A DNA stretch of 54,659 nt from Phycisphaerales bacterium (lineage in GTDB: Bacteria > Planctomycetota > Phycisphaerae > Tepidisphaerales > Tepidisphaeraceae), in assembly GCA_020847545.1 (NCBI GenBank), contig JADLBV010000015.1, positions 1-54,659 on the forward strand, written 5' to 3'. How positions within the stretch are numbered: the first letter of the stretch is position 1; the number at the start of each line of letters is the position of its first letter. This document shows positions 8,277 through 15,950 of this stretch, piece after piece. The position numbers were made by a program, and so were the translations under genes. Under the pieces are notes generated by a model. The model had not been told where the DNA came from and ran no database searches. It was given only the letters and a program-made list of their open reading frames with translations.

Positions 8277-8867
8277 ATGAGGATCAATCCGATTCAAATT
8301 CAAGGAGCTTGGCGACTGGGATGGTCGTTGGACGTTCACACAACATCCAGCGAATTTCTTGGCTATGACCAGAATGGTCATCCACAATTCGATACCATTC
8401 GCTCGCCGCTTGGAGAGCTTCTCTACCAATTAAAATATCGCGGCCAGCAGACCGCCCCGCAGGTTGCGGAGGTGTTGGCGGAATTTTTCGCTGACAAACC
8501 CAACGCGCTTTCCCGCATCGATGTCATCGTTCCCATGCCGGCGTCCACCCTCAGGAACATTCAACCCGTCGCCGAAGTGGCAATGGCGCTTGGCAGGAAA
8601 CTCAACAAACAGGTGGATGTCGCCGCAGTCACAAAAGTTCGTGAAACACCGGGATTGAAAAACATACAGGATGCTGAGGAGAGGCGGGAATTGCTCGACG
8701 GCGCATTCCAGGCTGAAACTTCGCGGGTAACTGGAAAAGGCATTCTTCTGTTGGATGATTTGTATCGTTCAGGCGCGACCGCCAACGCCGTCACGCTTTC
8801 GCTGGTCACCGCCGGCGCGGCACGCGTCTATTTTTTGGCCATGACCCGAACCAGGAGCAATCTATGA
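8277..8867 (+). CDS. ComF-type phosphoribosyltransferase-like protein
   Basis: A 196-residue type I phosphoribosyltransferase-fold protein. The C-terminal third holds the PRPP-binding loop signature GILLLDDLYRSGATANAV (about 155-172), with two consecutive acidic residues followed by the S-G-A-T loop. An earlier stretch IDVIVPMPAST (about 82-92) matches the conserved VIPVP-like strand of ComF proteins. The zinc-binding cysteines that open typical ComF proteins are missing; instead there is a roughly 45-residue N-terminus of unknown type. The stop codon overlaps the start of the next gene (ATGA, 8864-8867), so the two proteins are probably made together. Possible roles are a nucleotide or base-handling enzyme or a sensor. 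I do not assign competence function. Confidence 0.75.
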   Translation: MRINPIQIQGAWRLGWSLDVHTTSSEFLGYDQNGHPQFDTIRSPLGELLYQLKYRGQQTAPQVAEVLAEFFADKPNALSRIDVIVPMPASTLRNIQPVAEVAMALGRKLNKQVDVAAVTKVRETPGLKNIQDAEERRELLDGAFQAETSRVTGKGILLLDDLYRSGATANAVTLSLVTAGAARVYFLAMTRTRSNL

Positions 8868-9388
8868 CTTCTGTTTTTATCGGGGGATCAAGGCGTATCA
8901 GCCGCATGAATGCGGAGTTGTCGCGCCGATTCGACAATATCATCCAAAAGCAACTTCGCATCATCATAGGCGACGCCAATGGGTTCGACCGCCTTGCACA
9001 GGACTATTTTGCAAAACATCACTACCCATCCGTGATCGTCTACTGCACCGGCGGAATCTGCCGGAACAACGTTGGCAATTGGCCATTACATGCGGTCGAG
9101 TACGCGGGTCGGGATCGCGGTCTTGAGTTCTATACCGCCAAGGATGATGCGATGCTCCACGATGCCGATTACGGGCTGTTCGGTTGGGATGGCAAGAGCA
9201 AGGGAACATTGCGAAATATTCGCAAGATGGCGGAACAGGGAAAGCCTTCCTCCGTGTATGTTTCTCCACTCGGGAAGTTTGTGACGGTTCGCGGCCCGCT
9301 GGATGTGTCATCACTGCTTGAACAGGGTGCAAAAGAAGACGCCCGGAAAATGCCGAACGAACATTCGACCATACCCAGCCTGATTTGA
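8864..9388 (+). CDS. SLOG/DprA-like Rossmann-fold protein
   Basis: A 174-residue protein with the features of the SLOG superfamily of nucleotide-binding Rossmann folds (DprA, LOG, YspA relatives). These are an N-terminal strand with VFIGGSRRISRMN (about 4-16), where the glycine-serine-arginine motif forms the phosphate loop, and IIIGDANGFDRLAQDYF (about 36-52), which matches the G-x-A-x-G-x-D region used by these folds to hold nucleotides. A later DYGLFGWDGKSKGT (about 104-117) is the expected substrate loop. No membrane or DNA-binding domain is visible. It is translationally coupled to the upstream phosphoribosyltransferase-like gene. Both sit inside a polysaccharide cluster without obvious relation to it. 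Function unknown; nucleotide binding is the safest expectation. Confidence 0.7.
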   Translation: MTSVFIGGSRRISRMNAELSRRFDNIIQKQLRIIIGDANGFDRLAQDYFAKHHYPSVIVYCTGGICRNNVGNWPLHAVEYAGRDRGLEFYTAKDDAMLHDADYGLFGWDGKSKGTLRNIRKMAEQGKPSSVYVSPLGKFVTVRGPLDVSSLLEQGAKEDARKMPNEHSTIPSLI

Positions 9389-9415
9389 TGAAAATGTTCT
9401 GTATTTCTCATTTTA

Positions 9416-9443
9416 TTCTTCCCAAAAGAGACTGGGGGAAGAA
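9416..9443. terminator. Stem-loop after the phosphoribosyltransferase/SLOG cassette
   Basis: TTCTTCCC (9416-9423) pairs with GGGAAGAA (9436-9443) about 28 bases after the SLOG gene stop. On the + strand no U-run follows, so it is at best a weak terminator. A TTTTATT stretch precedes it. It lies between the cassette and the second run of glycan genes and so fits a transcription boundary. Confidence 0.35.
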
Positions 9444-9479
9444 GAAAATACAATCAGCCGATAAGAAAAGGGGAGTTGC

Positions 9480-10529
9480 GTGGTGATCATGAACGGACAG
9501 TCCGATAATCCGGGTGCCCGCGGGGCGTTGTTGAGCATTGTTCTGCCGGCATATAACGAGCAGGAGGTGCTGGGGAAGACCTATGCGCGGTTTACGGCGA
9601 TGGGGCCGGTGTTGGAGAAGTGGGGGTTGGATTATGAATTGTTGTTTGTGAACGATGGCAGCCGGGATGGGACGGCTGATTTGCTCAATGAATTGGCGCA
9701 GCGGGATGGGCACGTCAGGGCGGTTCATCTGACGCGGAATTTCGGGCATCAGTCGGCGATCACGGCCGGTTTGACGGTGGCGCGGGGGGATGCGGTGGCG
9801 ATCATGGATTGCGATTTGCAGGATCCGCCGGAGGTGTTGCCGCAGTTTCTGGCCAAATGGCGCGAGGGGTTTCAGGTGGTCTATGCCGTGCGCAAGAAGC
9901 GCAAGGAATGGTTTGGCAAACGCCTGGCATACTGGTCGTTTTACCGGCTTTTGGCGGCGATCAGCGACTTGAAGATTCCGTTGGACAGCGGGGACTTTTG
10001 CGTGATGGACCGCTCGGCGGTGAATTTGCTCAACAGCCTGCCGGAACGACAGCGGTTTGTGCGCGGTTTGCGGACGTGGGTGGGGTTGCGGCAGACGGGG
10101 GTGGAGTATGAGCGCGACGCCCGAGCGGCCGGCCAGCCGCAATATACGCTGGCGAAACTGATCAAGCTGGCGATGGATGGGCTGGTCAGTTTTTCATCCG
10201 TGCCGTTGAAGCTGGTGACGAGGCTGGGGATTCTGGGTGTGATCGCTGGGATGATGCTGGGGTTGTGGGGGGTGGGGGTGACGATTTATGAGTGGAGCGG
10301 CCACATTCAGGGGCGCACGCCGCGCGGGTGGGCGAGCGTGGCGTGCCTGGTGTTGTTCACCTCATCGGTGCAGATGATTTCATTGGGGGTGATCGGGGAG
10401 TATTTGTCGCGAATCTTTCTGGAAGTGAAGGGCCGGCCGACGTTTTTGATCGCGAGCATCGTGCAACAGGGCGGGCCGGGTGATACGGCCAAGCCGACGG
10501 CGGCCATTTCGCGAGGCGTCGCTCCATGA
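9480..10529 (+). CDS. Membrane-anchored GT2 glycosyltransferase (polyprenyl-phosphate type)
   Basis: A 349-residue GT-A enzyme of the dolichol/undecaprenyl-phosphate glycosyltransferase family (DPM1/GtrB-like). The N-terminal catalytic domain opens with LSIVLPAYNEQEVLGKTY, continues with LLFVNDGSRDGT and IMDCDLQDPPEVL (the metal-binding DCDLQDPPE), and includes a loop ERQRFVRGLRTWVG near residue 185 that resembles the conserved RG-R-W motif. Two transmembrane helices follow near 245-265 and 285-315. The likely role is to load a sugar onto undecaprenyl phosphate at the cytoplasmic side, to be used by a membrane transferase such as the GT39-like protein two genes on. GTG 9480 or GTG 9483 follows a GGGGAG site; ATG 9489 is a third choice. 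It overlaps the next gene by ATGA. Confidence 0.88.
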   Translation: MVIMNGQSDNPGARGALLSIVLPAYNEQEVLGKTYARFTAMGPVLEKWGLDYELLFVNDGSRDGTADLLNELAQRDGHVRAVHLTRNFGHQSAITAGLTVARGDAVAIMDCDLQDPPEVLPQFLAKWREGFQVVYAVRKKRKEWFGKRLAYWSFYRLLAAISDLKIPLDSGDFCVMDRSAVNLLNSLPERQRFVRGLRTWVGLRQTGVEYERDARAAGQPQYTLAKLIKLAMDGLVSFSSVPLKLVTRLGILGVIAGMMLGLWGVGVTIYEWSGHIQGRTPRGWASVACLVLFTSSVQMISLGVIGEYLSRIFLEVKGRPTFLIASIVQQGGPGDTAKPTAAISRGVAP

Positions 10530-11893
10530 GTTTTTTGTCCATTGGAGTGATCTTTCTGTTCGCGGTGGCGGCGACGCTGTCGTGGGGGGCGGGGACCGCG
10601 CTGGCGGTGGTCTATCTGCCGGTGCTGATATTGCTCAACATGCTGCGCGAACTGGCGTTGCCGGGGGTGCCGGACATCGGCGCCGGCAGCGCGGTGATTT
10701 ACGGGATCATGCTGGCCTCGGTGCCTCGGATCGGCGAGTCGATGGGGATTCGCCTGAACCTGGTCGATCTGCTGATCCTGGCGCTGACCGGGTCGGCGAT
10801 GATCACATCGATGATCACCGAGCATCTGTACACGGCGGTGAGCACGGCCGGGTCCTATTTTCTGACATTTGTGGGGCCATATTTTCTGGCGCGGGTGGCG
10901 TTTTCATCGGCGAAAAACCGCGAGCGGGCGTTGTGGGGAATTTTGTTCTGCGTGCCGTTGCTGGTGCTGTTCGCGATGATTGAAGTGCGTTTCTGGCCGC
11001 ATTTTTACATGGATTTGCTGAGCCGGTTCAAGATTTATCAGGAAGCCACGGATGTGGCGATGCGCCGATATGGGCTGTTTCGGGCGCAGGTGTCGTTTGC
11101 CCATCCGATCGACTTTGGCAACGCCTCGGTCATTTTGCTGGGGATGCTCTATGCCCTGGCGGGCAGCACACGGGTGGGGTTGAAGAACATGTATGTGCGC
11201 TGCGCGCTGTTGGGGATGTTGTTTTGCGCGTTGACCTCATTGAGTTTCACCAGCTACATCGCGCTGGCGGCGCTGGGGTCGATCTTTTTCGTGATGCGGT
11301 GGTTTAAGCTGGCGCGGTCGATGCTGGTGGCGGGGGTCATCCTGGGGATCGTGGGTGGGGTGATGGTGACGGGGTGGTTCATGACCGTGGACTCCACCTC
11401 CCGTGAAGGGGCGGGGGCGCTGGAAGGAAGCGTGCGGAACCGGGCGCTGATCATTCAAAGCTCGCTGGAAAAGGTGAAGAGCGCTGGGCCGTTCGGATTC
11501 GGATCAAATTTGAGTCAGGAGGAGCTGGGGATCGAAAGCGTGGACAACACCTATCTGCTGCTGATCATGCGGCAGGGGTGGGTCTACATGGCGATGTGGC
11601 TGGCGATCCCGCTGGTGCTGGCTTGGCGCGGCGGGCGGGCGCTCAAGCGGTGCGTAAACGACAATGAAATGCGGCCGGTGGTGGGGGCGCTGGCGACGAT
11701 TTTCGCGATGATGGTGGCGATGTACACGGTCTGGTTCGGCTTCACCTATGCGCTGCTCTGGATGGTGGCGCTGGGATTGACGGTGACACTGATGGACATT
11801 TGCCTGGAACGAACCCCCATGCGCCGGCCGATGCCGGTCCGATTGATGAACCGGCCAAGACAGCCCCAGATTGAGGGGGTGGGGCATGGGTGA
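10526..11893 (+). CDS. O-antigen polymerase/ligase-like membrane protein
   Basis: A 455-residue polytopic membrane protein with about ten to twelve hydrophobic segments and a large periplasmic loop between residues about 290 and 345 (STSREGAGALEGSVRNRALI), followed by a GPFGFGSNLSQE-type stretch. This layout, a late large loop with conserved basic residues and a glycine-rich stretch after it, is that of the Wzy polymerase and WaaL ligase families. Sequence alone does not separate the two. It is translationally coupled to the polyprenyl-phosphate GT2 gene before it and overlaps the next gene by eight bases. A polymerase or ligase beside an ABC exporter is unusual, since ABC-dependent pathways normally polymerise in the cytoplasm, so a ligase or a second polymer is possible. 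Confidence 0.7.
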   Translation: MSFLSIGVIFLFAVAATLSWGAGTALAVVYLPVLILLNMLRELALPGVPDIGAGSAVIYGIMLASVPRIGESMGIRLNLVDLLILALTGSAMITSMITEHLYTAVSTAGSYFLTFVGPYFLARVAFSSAKNRERALWGILFCVPLLVLFAMIEVRFWPHFYMDLLSRFKIYQEATDVAMRRYGLFRAQVSFAHPIDFGNASVILLGMLYALAGSTRVGLKNMYVRCALLGMLFCALTSLSFTSYIALAALGSIFFVMRWFKLARSMLVAGVILGIVGGVMVTGWFMTVDSTSREGAGALEGSVRNRALIIQSSLEKVKSAGPFGFGSNLSQEELGIESVDNTYLLLIMRQGWVYMAMWLAIPLVLAWRGGRALKRCVNDNEMRPVVGALATIFAMMVAMYTVWFGFTYALLWMVALGLTVTLMDICLERTPMRRPMPVRLMNRPRQPQIEGVGHG

Positions 11894-13247
11894 ACCATCG
11901 TGTTGCAGGACCAAATGGATGTTGATCGCGCTGTGCGCGCTGGGGCTGGCGCTGCGCCTGGGGGTGATTTTCAAGACGCAAAGTTACCGGTTCAATCCCG
12001 GCGCGATGGAGCATGATTCGATCGCGCGGGGGTTGCTGCATGGACAGGGGTTCAGTTTCGGGGATTTTGGGTATTACGGCCCTTCCAGCGTGCAGTCTCC
12101 ACCCTATCCTGTGCTGCTGGCGGGATTTTTCACGATTTTCGGCGAGGCGACGCCGGCGGCCTACGCGGCCGCGATGGTCTTCAACGCGCTGGTGGGGAGT
12201 TTGGCGGTCTGGCTGACGTATTTGTTGGCGCGGACGCTGGGTGGAAGCATCGGGGTGGGGTTGTTGGCGGCGGCGGCGTGCGCGGTCTGGCCAACACAGG
12301 TGTATGCATCGAACTTCGTGCAGGCGATCGATCTGATCATCGCGGCGCAGACGGCGATGGTGGTGCTGTTTTATCGGGGAGTGCGAACCGGATCGGCCTG
12401 GACGTGGGCCGCCTTCAGTCTGGTGGCGACACTGGCGGCGCTGACCGAGCCGGTGTTGCTGCCAATCGCGGCATTTACCGGGATTTTAATCCTGTTCTGG
12501 CGGGGGTTGGCATTGCGGCTGCGGATACGCAACGCGGCCATTTTGCTGGGGATGGCGCTGGTCGTGATCGGGCCGTGGACGGTGCGCAACCGGATGGTGC
12601 ATGGGGCGTGGGTGCCGATTAAAAGCACCTTCTGGGTGAACGTCTGGAAGGGGGCGAACGATTACGCCACCGGCACGGACCGGTTGAAGATCACCCCCGA
12701 ACAAAAAAAACAACTCGAAGAGCAACTCCTGACGGCCGATGACCGGCACATGAGACAGGCGGGTGCGGATGAGGCGCGGCAATATGACATGTTGACGCCG
12801 CAACAACGCTCGCGGCTCAACGGCCACACGGAGATCGAACGGGAAAAGGTGTTTCAGGAATTCGCAACGCAGTGGATATCCGCCCATCCGATGGGTTATG
12901 CGAAGCTGTGTCTGATCCGGCTGGGCAAGACGCTGTGGATCGACTGGGACAACCCCAAATCTTACAACGTGGCCTATGTCGCATCGCGGGCGATCATCGT
13001 CGTTTTGTCGGCGATCGGACTGGTCTTGGCGATCCGAAAACGGTGGTCTCTTTTGTATCCGGTCTTGTTGATCGGGTCGTGCATTTTGACCTATTCGCTG
13101 ACATTGACGGCCGCCCGGTTCAGCATTCCGTTTGAGCCGTTTCAGTTGTGCCTGTCAGCGCTGACGTTGAATTGTGCGTATATTTCAATCCGCCGGCCGG
13201 CGGCGGGTGGAGCGGTGGCGGCGGCTTCATCCGGGCAGGGCACATGA
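11886..13247 (+). CDS. GT39/ArnT-like membrane glycosyltransferase
   Basis: A 453-residue polytopic protein resembling the PMT/ArnT superfamily (GT-C fold). These enzymes use polyprenyl-phosphate sugars and transfer to acceptors on the periplasmic side. The first helix (LIALCALGLALRLGVIF) is followed by a loop with the acidic pattern MEHDSIARGLLHGQGFSFG, where the conserved acidic residue of the family sits. YGPSSVQSPPYPVLLAG matches the family's PPG/PPY stretch. Eight or more further membrane helices follow, and a soluble insert lies between residues about 265 and 330. ATG 11886 is preferred over the upstream TTG at 11871. It overlaps the next gene by ATGA at 13244. The partner for making its donor may be the GT2 protein at 9480. 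Confidence 0.72.
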   Translation: MGEPSCCRTKWMLIALCALGLALRLGVIFKTQSYRFNPGAMEHDSIARGLLHGQGFSFGDFGYYGPSSVQSPPYPVLLAGFFTIFGEATPAAYAAAMVFNALVGSLAVWLTYLLARTLGGSIGVGLLAAAACAVWPTQVYASNFVQAIDLIIAAQTAMVVLFYRGVRTGSAWTWAAFSLVATLAALTEPVLLPIAAFTGILILFWRGLALRLRIRNAAILLGMALVVIGPWTVRNRMVHGAWVPIKSTFWVNVWKGANDYATGTDRLKITPEQKKQLEEQLLTADDRHMRQAGADEARQYDMLTPQQRSRLNGHTEIEREKVFQEFATQWISAHPMGYAKLCLIRLGKTLWIDWDNPKSYNVAYVASRAIIVVLSAIGLVLAIRKRWSLLYPVLLIGSCILTYSLTLTAARFSIPFEPFQLCLSALTLNCAYISIRRPAAGGAVAAASSGQGT

Positions 13248-14443
13248 GCGAATCGCGGCAACAGGATGCGAAGGTGCTGTGCATCGTGCCGTCGATGAGG
13301 ATTCGCCACGAACCAAACGGCACGGTGACGCTGACGCGAAAATTTCTGGAGGGTGTCGAGGCGTATCGAAGAGAGTGGGGCGGCCCGGTGCGGGTAATTG
13401 CACAGGAGGGTGGGGATGATGGGCTGGACGGTGTGTCGATTCGACGTGAGGAGGTTCCGTTTGAGCTTCGGTTGATCGATTTTGCAAGCCCGGCAATGGA
13501 CGAACAATTCCGTGATGCGGCCGTGGTGTTGGGGGCATTGCATCACAATCAATTGCCGATGGTGGATCGCTGCTTGGAACATCATGTGCCGGTGGCGCTG
13601 ATCGCCGAACAGAGCGTGCGGACGCGCTGGCAGATCACCCGCGCGGAGACGGGCAATCCGCTGCTGAGGCTTCGGCGTGGCTGGTGGAACCGTGGTTTGG
13701 AAAAACGCTTTCGCGCCCTGTTGCCAAAGATTGCCGGTGTGCAATGCAACGGAACACCGACATTCAACGATTATCGCGCAATCAATCGCAATCCGCTTCT
13801 TTTTTTCGACACCCGCGTGACGGAGTCGATGCTGGTGGATGAATCGACACTGAAAATGCGATTGGATGAACTGCTGGCGGGCGGGCCGTTGCGGCTGCTC
13901 TTTTCCGGCAGACTTGTGGCGATCAAAGGGGTGGATCATCTGCCGTTGTTGGCGGTCCATCTGCGAAAACTGGGGGTGAAATTCACACTCGACATCTGTG
14001 GCGGCGGAAACCTGCAAAATCAACTGGCCGGCGAGATTCAACACCACGATTTAAGCCAACAGGTGAGATTGCGGGGTGTGCTCGATTTTGAGAAGGAATT
14101 GCTCCCGTGGGTCGGCCGACAGGCGGATTTGTTTGTCTGTTGTCATCGACAGGGTGATCCTTCCTGCACTTATCTGGAGACGATGTCGTGCGGTGTGCCG
14201 ATTGTCGGGTATGACAACGAGGCGTTCGCCGGGCTGGTGGCGCATTGCGGGGTGGGGTGGCTGTCACCGATGGACAACCCGGCCGCGTTGGCCCAAAAAA
14301 TCGCACAACTGGATCGGGATCGACCCGCTCTGGCCCAGGCGGCCGAATCATCGCTGAAATTCGCACGCGGGCATACATTTGAAACAACCATGCGAAAACG
14401 GGTGGAACATCTGGCACTGTGCGCCAAGGAGGCGGCCCGATGA
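13244..14443 (+). CDS. Glycosyltransferase family 4 protein
   Basis: A 399-residue GT-B enzyme. ATG 13244 overlaps the previous stop codon by four bases and precedes the first strand KVLCIVPSMRIRHEPNG. In-frame codons further upstream would put the start inside the preceding gene. The second domain begins with LRLLFSGRLVAIKGVDHLP near residue 215. The donor-binding acidic pair is in GDPSCTYLETMSCGVPIVG near 305. The sequence between has the usual helical linker. No signal or membrane segment is seen. The gene is tightly packed with both neighbours. Confidence 0.87.
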   Translation: MSESRQQDAKVLCIVPSMRIRHEPNGTVTLTRKFLEGVEAYRREWGGPVRVIAQEGGDDGLDGVSIRREEVPFELRLIDFASPAMDEQFRDAAVVLGALHHNQLPMVDRCLEHHVPVALIAEQSVRTRWQITRAETGNPLLRLRRGWWNRGLEKRFRALLPKIAGVQCNGTPTFNDYRAINRNPLLFFDTRVTESMLVDESTLKMRLDELLAGGPLRLLFSGRLVAIKGVDHLPLLAVHLRKLGVKFTLDICGGGNLQNQLAGEIQHHDLSQQVRLRGVLDFEKELLPWVGRQADLFVCCHRQGDPSCTYLETMSCGVPIVGYDNEAFAGLVAHCGVGWLSPMDNPAALAQKIAQLDRDRPALAQAAESSLKFARGHTFETTMRKRVEHLALCAKEAAR

Positions 14444-15405
14444 GTCATCCACAACTGGCCATCGTGATCGTCAATTACCGCACGGCCGGTCTGACGATTG
14501 ATTGTCTGCGCTCGCTGGAACCGCAGGCGTTGTCAATCGGGGCAAAAGTATTCGTCACCGACAATCTGTCAGGTGACGACTCGATCCAACGCATCAGCAC
14601 GGCCATCGCGGAAAACGGATGGTCCAACTGGGCGACATTGATGCCGCTGGAACGCAATGGCGGGTTCGCATATGGGAACAACGCGGCCATCAAAGTGTTG
14701 TTACAGTCGGACGTTCGTCCGGATTACATCCTGTTATTGAATCCAGACACGCTGGCACGGGATGAGGCGGTCGCGGCATTGCTCGATTTCATGGAAAAAC
14801 ATCCGCACATCGGGATCGCCGGCAGTCGGCTGGAAGACCCCGATGGGACACCCCAGCGGTCGGCGTTTCGGTTTCACACCATCGCCAGTGAATTTGAGGG
14901 GGGAGTGCGGTTGTCGTTGGTCAGTCGATTGTTGAAGAACAAGCTGGTGGCTCCGCCGGTGTCGGATGAGGCATGTCCAACTCAATGGCTGGCCGGGGCG
15001 AGCATGATGGTTCGTCGGCAGGTGTTTGAACAGATCGGGCTGCTGGATGAGGCATACTTCATGTATTTTGAGGAGGTCGATTTTTGCCTGCGTTCCGCCC
15101 GCGCCGGGTGGCAATGCTGGTATGTGCCGACCAGCCGGGTGGTGCATCTGGTGGGACAGGCATCGGGGGTGACCGACCCGCGCTTGCGCAAACGCCGGCC
15201 GGATTATTGGTTTGAATCGCGTCGGAGGTATTTTATCAAGAATCATGGGGCGTTGCGTGCGATGCTGGCGGATGCGGCGTGGGCGGTTGGGTTTTCATTG
15301 TGGAGGGTGAGACGGTTTTTGCAACGTCGGCCGGACAATGATCCGCCGAAATTGCTGGCGGATTTCGTTCGGCACAGTGTGTTTGTGCGAGGATTCGCGG
15401 CATGA
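14440..15405 (+). CDS. GT2 glycosyltransferase, rhamnosyltransferase-like (WbbL type)
   Basis: A 321-residue GT-A transferase. Landmarks are LAIVIVNYRTAGLTIDCL at the N-terminus, the VTDNLSGDDS strand end, NGGFAYGNNAAI near residue 75, and LLNPDT near 107 as the metal site. AGASMMVRRQVFEQIG is followed by FMYFEEVDFCLR near 210, the EEVD acidic site expected for the catalytic base. This combination of NGGFAYGNN, LNPD and FxYFEEVDFCLR is the usual pattern of WbbL/RfbF rhamnosyltransferases, but the sugar is inferred from family resemblance only. Start ATG 14440 overlaps the previous stop. Confidence 0.85.
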   Translation: MSHPQLAIVIVNYRTAGLTIDCLRSLEPQALSIGAKVFVTDNLSGDDSIQRISTAIAENGWSNWATLMPLERNGGFAYGNNAAIKVLLQSDVRPDYILLLNPDTLARDEAVAALLDFMEKHPHIGIAGSRLEDPDGTPQRSAFRFHTIASEFEGGVRLSLVSRLLKNKLVAPPVSDEACPTQWLAGASMMVRRQVFEQIGLLDEAYFMYFEEVDFCLRSARAGWQCWYVPTSRVVHLVGQASGVTDPRLRKRRPDYWFESRRRYFIKNHGALRAMLADAAWAVGFSLWRVRRFLQRRPDNDPPKLLADFVRHSVFVRGFAA

Positions 15406-15950
15406 ACGCCACCACCGACAACAATGAGCCAATCGGGCTGCTGGGGCAGATTCGCGAAGACCATGCCGCGCACGGACGCGACTGGACGCGCCCCGGATTT
15501 CGCGCGGTGGCGGCCCATCGGTTTGGGGTGTGGCGGATGAACGTACGGCCGAAGATCCTGCGCGCCCCCTTGAGCATGATTTATCGCTGGATGTACCGCC
15601 GATGCCGCAACCGGTATGGGATCGAGCTGCCGTATACCGTGAAACTGGGCCGCCGGGTCATCATCGAACATCAAAGCGGCATCGTCATTCATGGCAATTG
15701 CGAGATCGGGGATGATTCGATCATCCGCCAGGGGGTGACGCTGGGAAATCGGTCGCTGGACAAGCCGTTTGATGCGCCGAAATTGGGGTGCCGGGTAAAC
15801 GTGGGGGCGGGGGCCAAGATATTGGGCGCTGTGACCATCGGGGATGATGCGGCCATCGGGGCCAACGCCGTGGTGTTGATTGATGTGCCGGCCGGCGCGG
15901 TGGCCGTGGGAATCCCGGCAAGGCTTATCGCCGGCGGGGGCAAGCGATGA
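15402..15950 (+). CDS. Serine acetyltransferase-like hexapeptide protein
   Basis: A 182-residue left-handed beta-helix acyltransferase of the serine acetyltransferase (CysE) type. A helical N-terminus (about 1-75) precedes hexapeptide repeats from RRVIIEHQSGIVIHGNCEIGDD onwards. The conserved QGVTLGN loop is at about 107-113, with the acetyl-CoA-side turns ending in VGIPARLIAG. It lies between glycosyltransferase genes and overlaps both by ATGA. An O-acetyl modification of the polymer or its precursor is the likely role, rather than cysteine synthesis; similar proteins are common in exopolysaccharide clusters. The typical catalytic His lies in the EHQSGIVIHG region. The modification could be what the Wzt sugar-binding tail recognises, which is speculation. 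Confidence 0.85.
   Translation: MNATTDNNEPIGLLGQIREDHAAHGRDWTRPGFRAVAAHRFGVWRMNVRPKILRAPLSMIYRWMYRRCRNRYGIELPYTVKLGRRVIIEHQSGIVIHGNCEIGDDSIIRQGVTLGNRSLDKPFDAPKLGCRVNVGAGAKILGAVTIGDDAAIGANAVVLIDVPAGAVAVGIPARLIAGGGKR

Noticed and set aside
8277-8867. Naming the phosphoribosyltransferase-like gene comF and calling a competence operon
   Set aside because: The N-terminal zinc-binding cysteines of ComF are missing, no ComEA/ComEC genes are near, and the partner is only distantly DprA-like.
10526-11893. Exosortase for the PEP-CTERM protein
   Set aside because: The polytopic protein lacks the conserved Cys-Arg-His pattern of exosortases and instead has the large late periplasmic loop of polymerase/ligase proteins.
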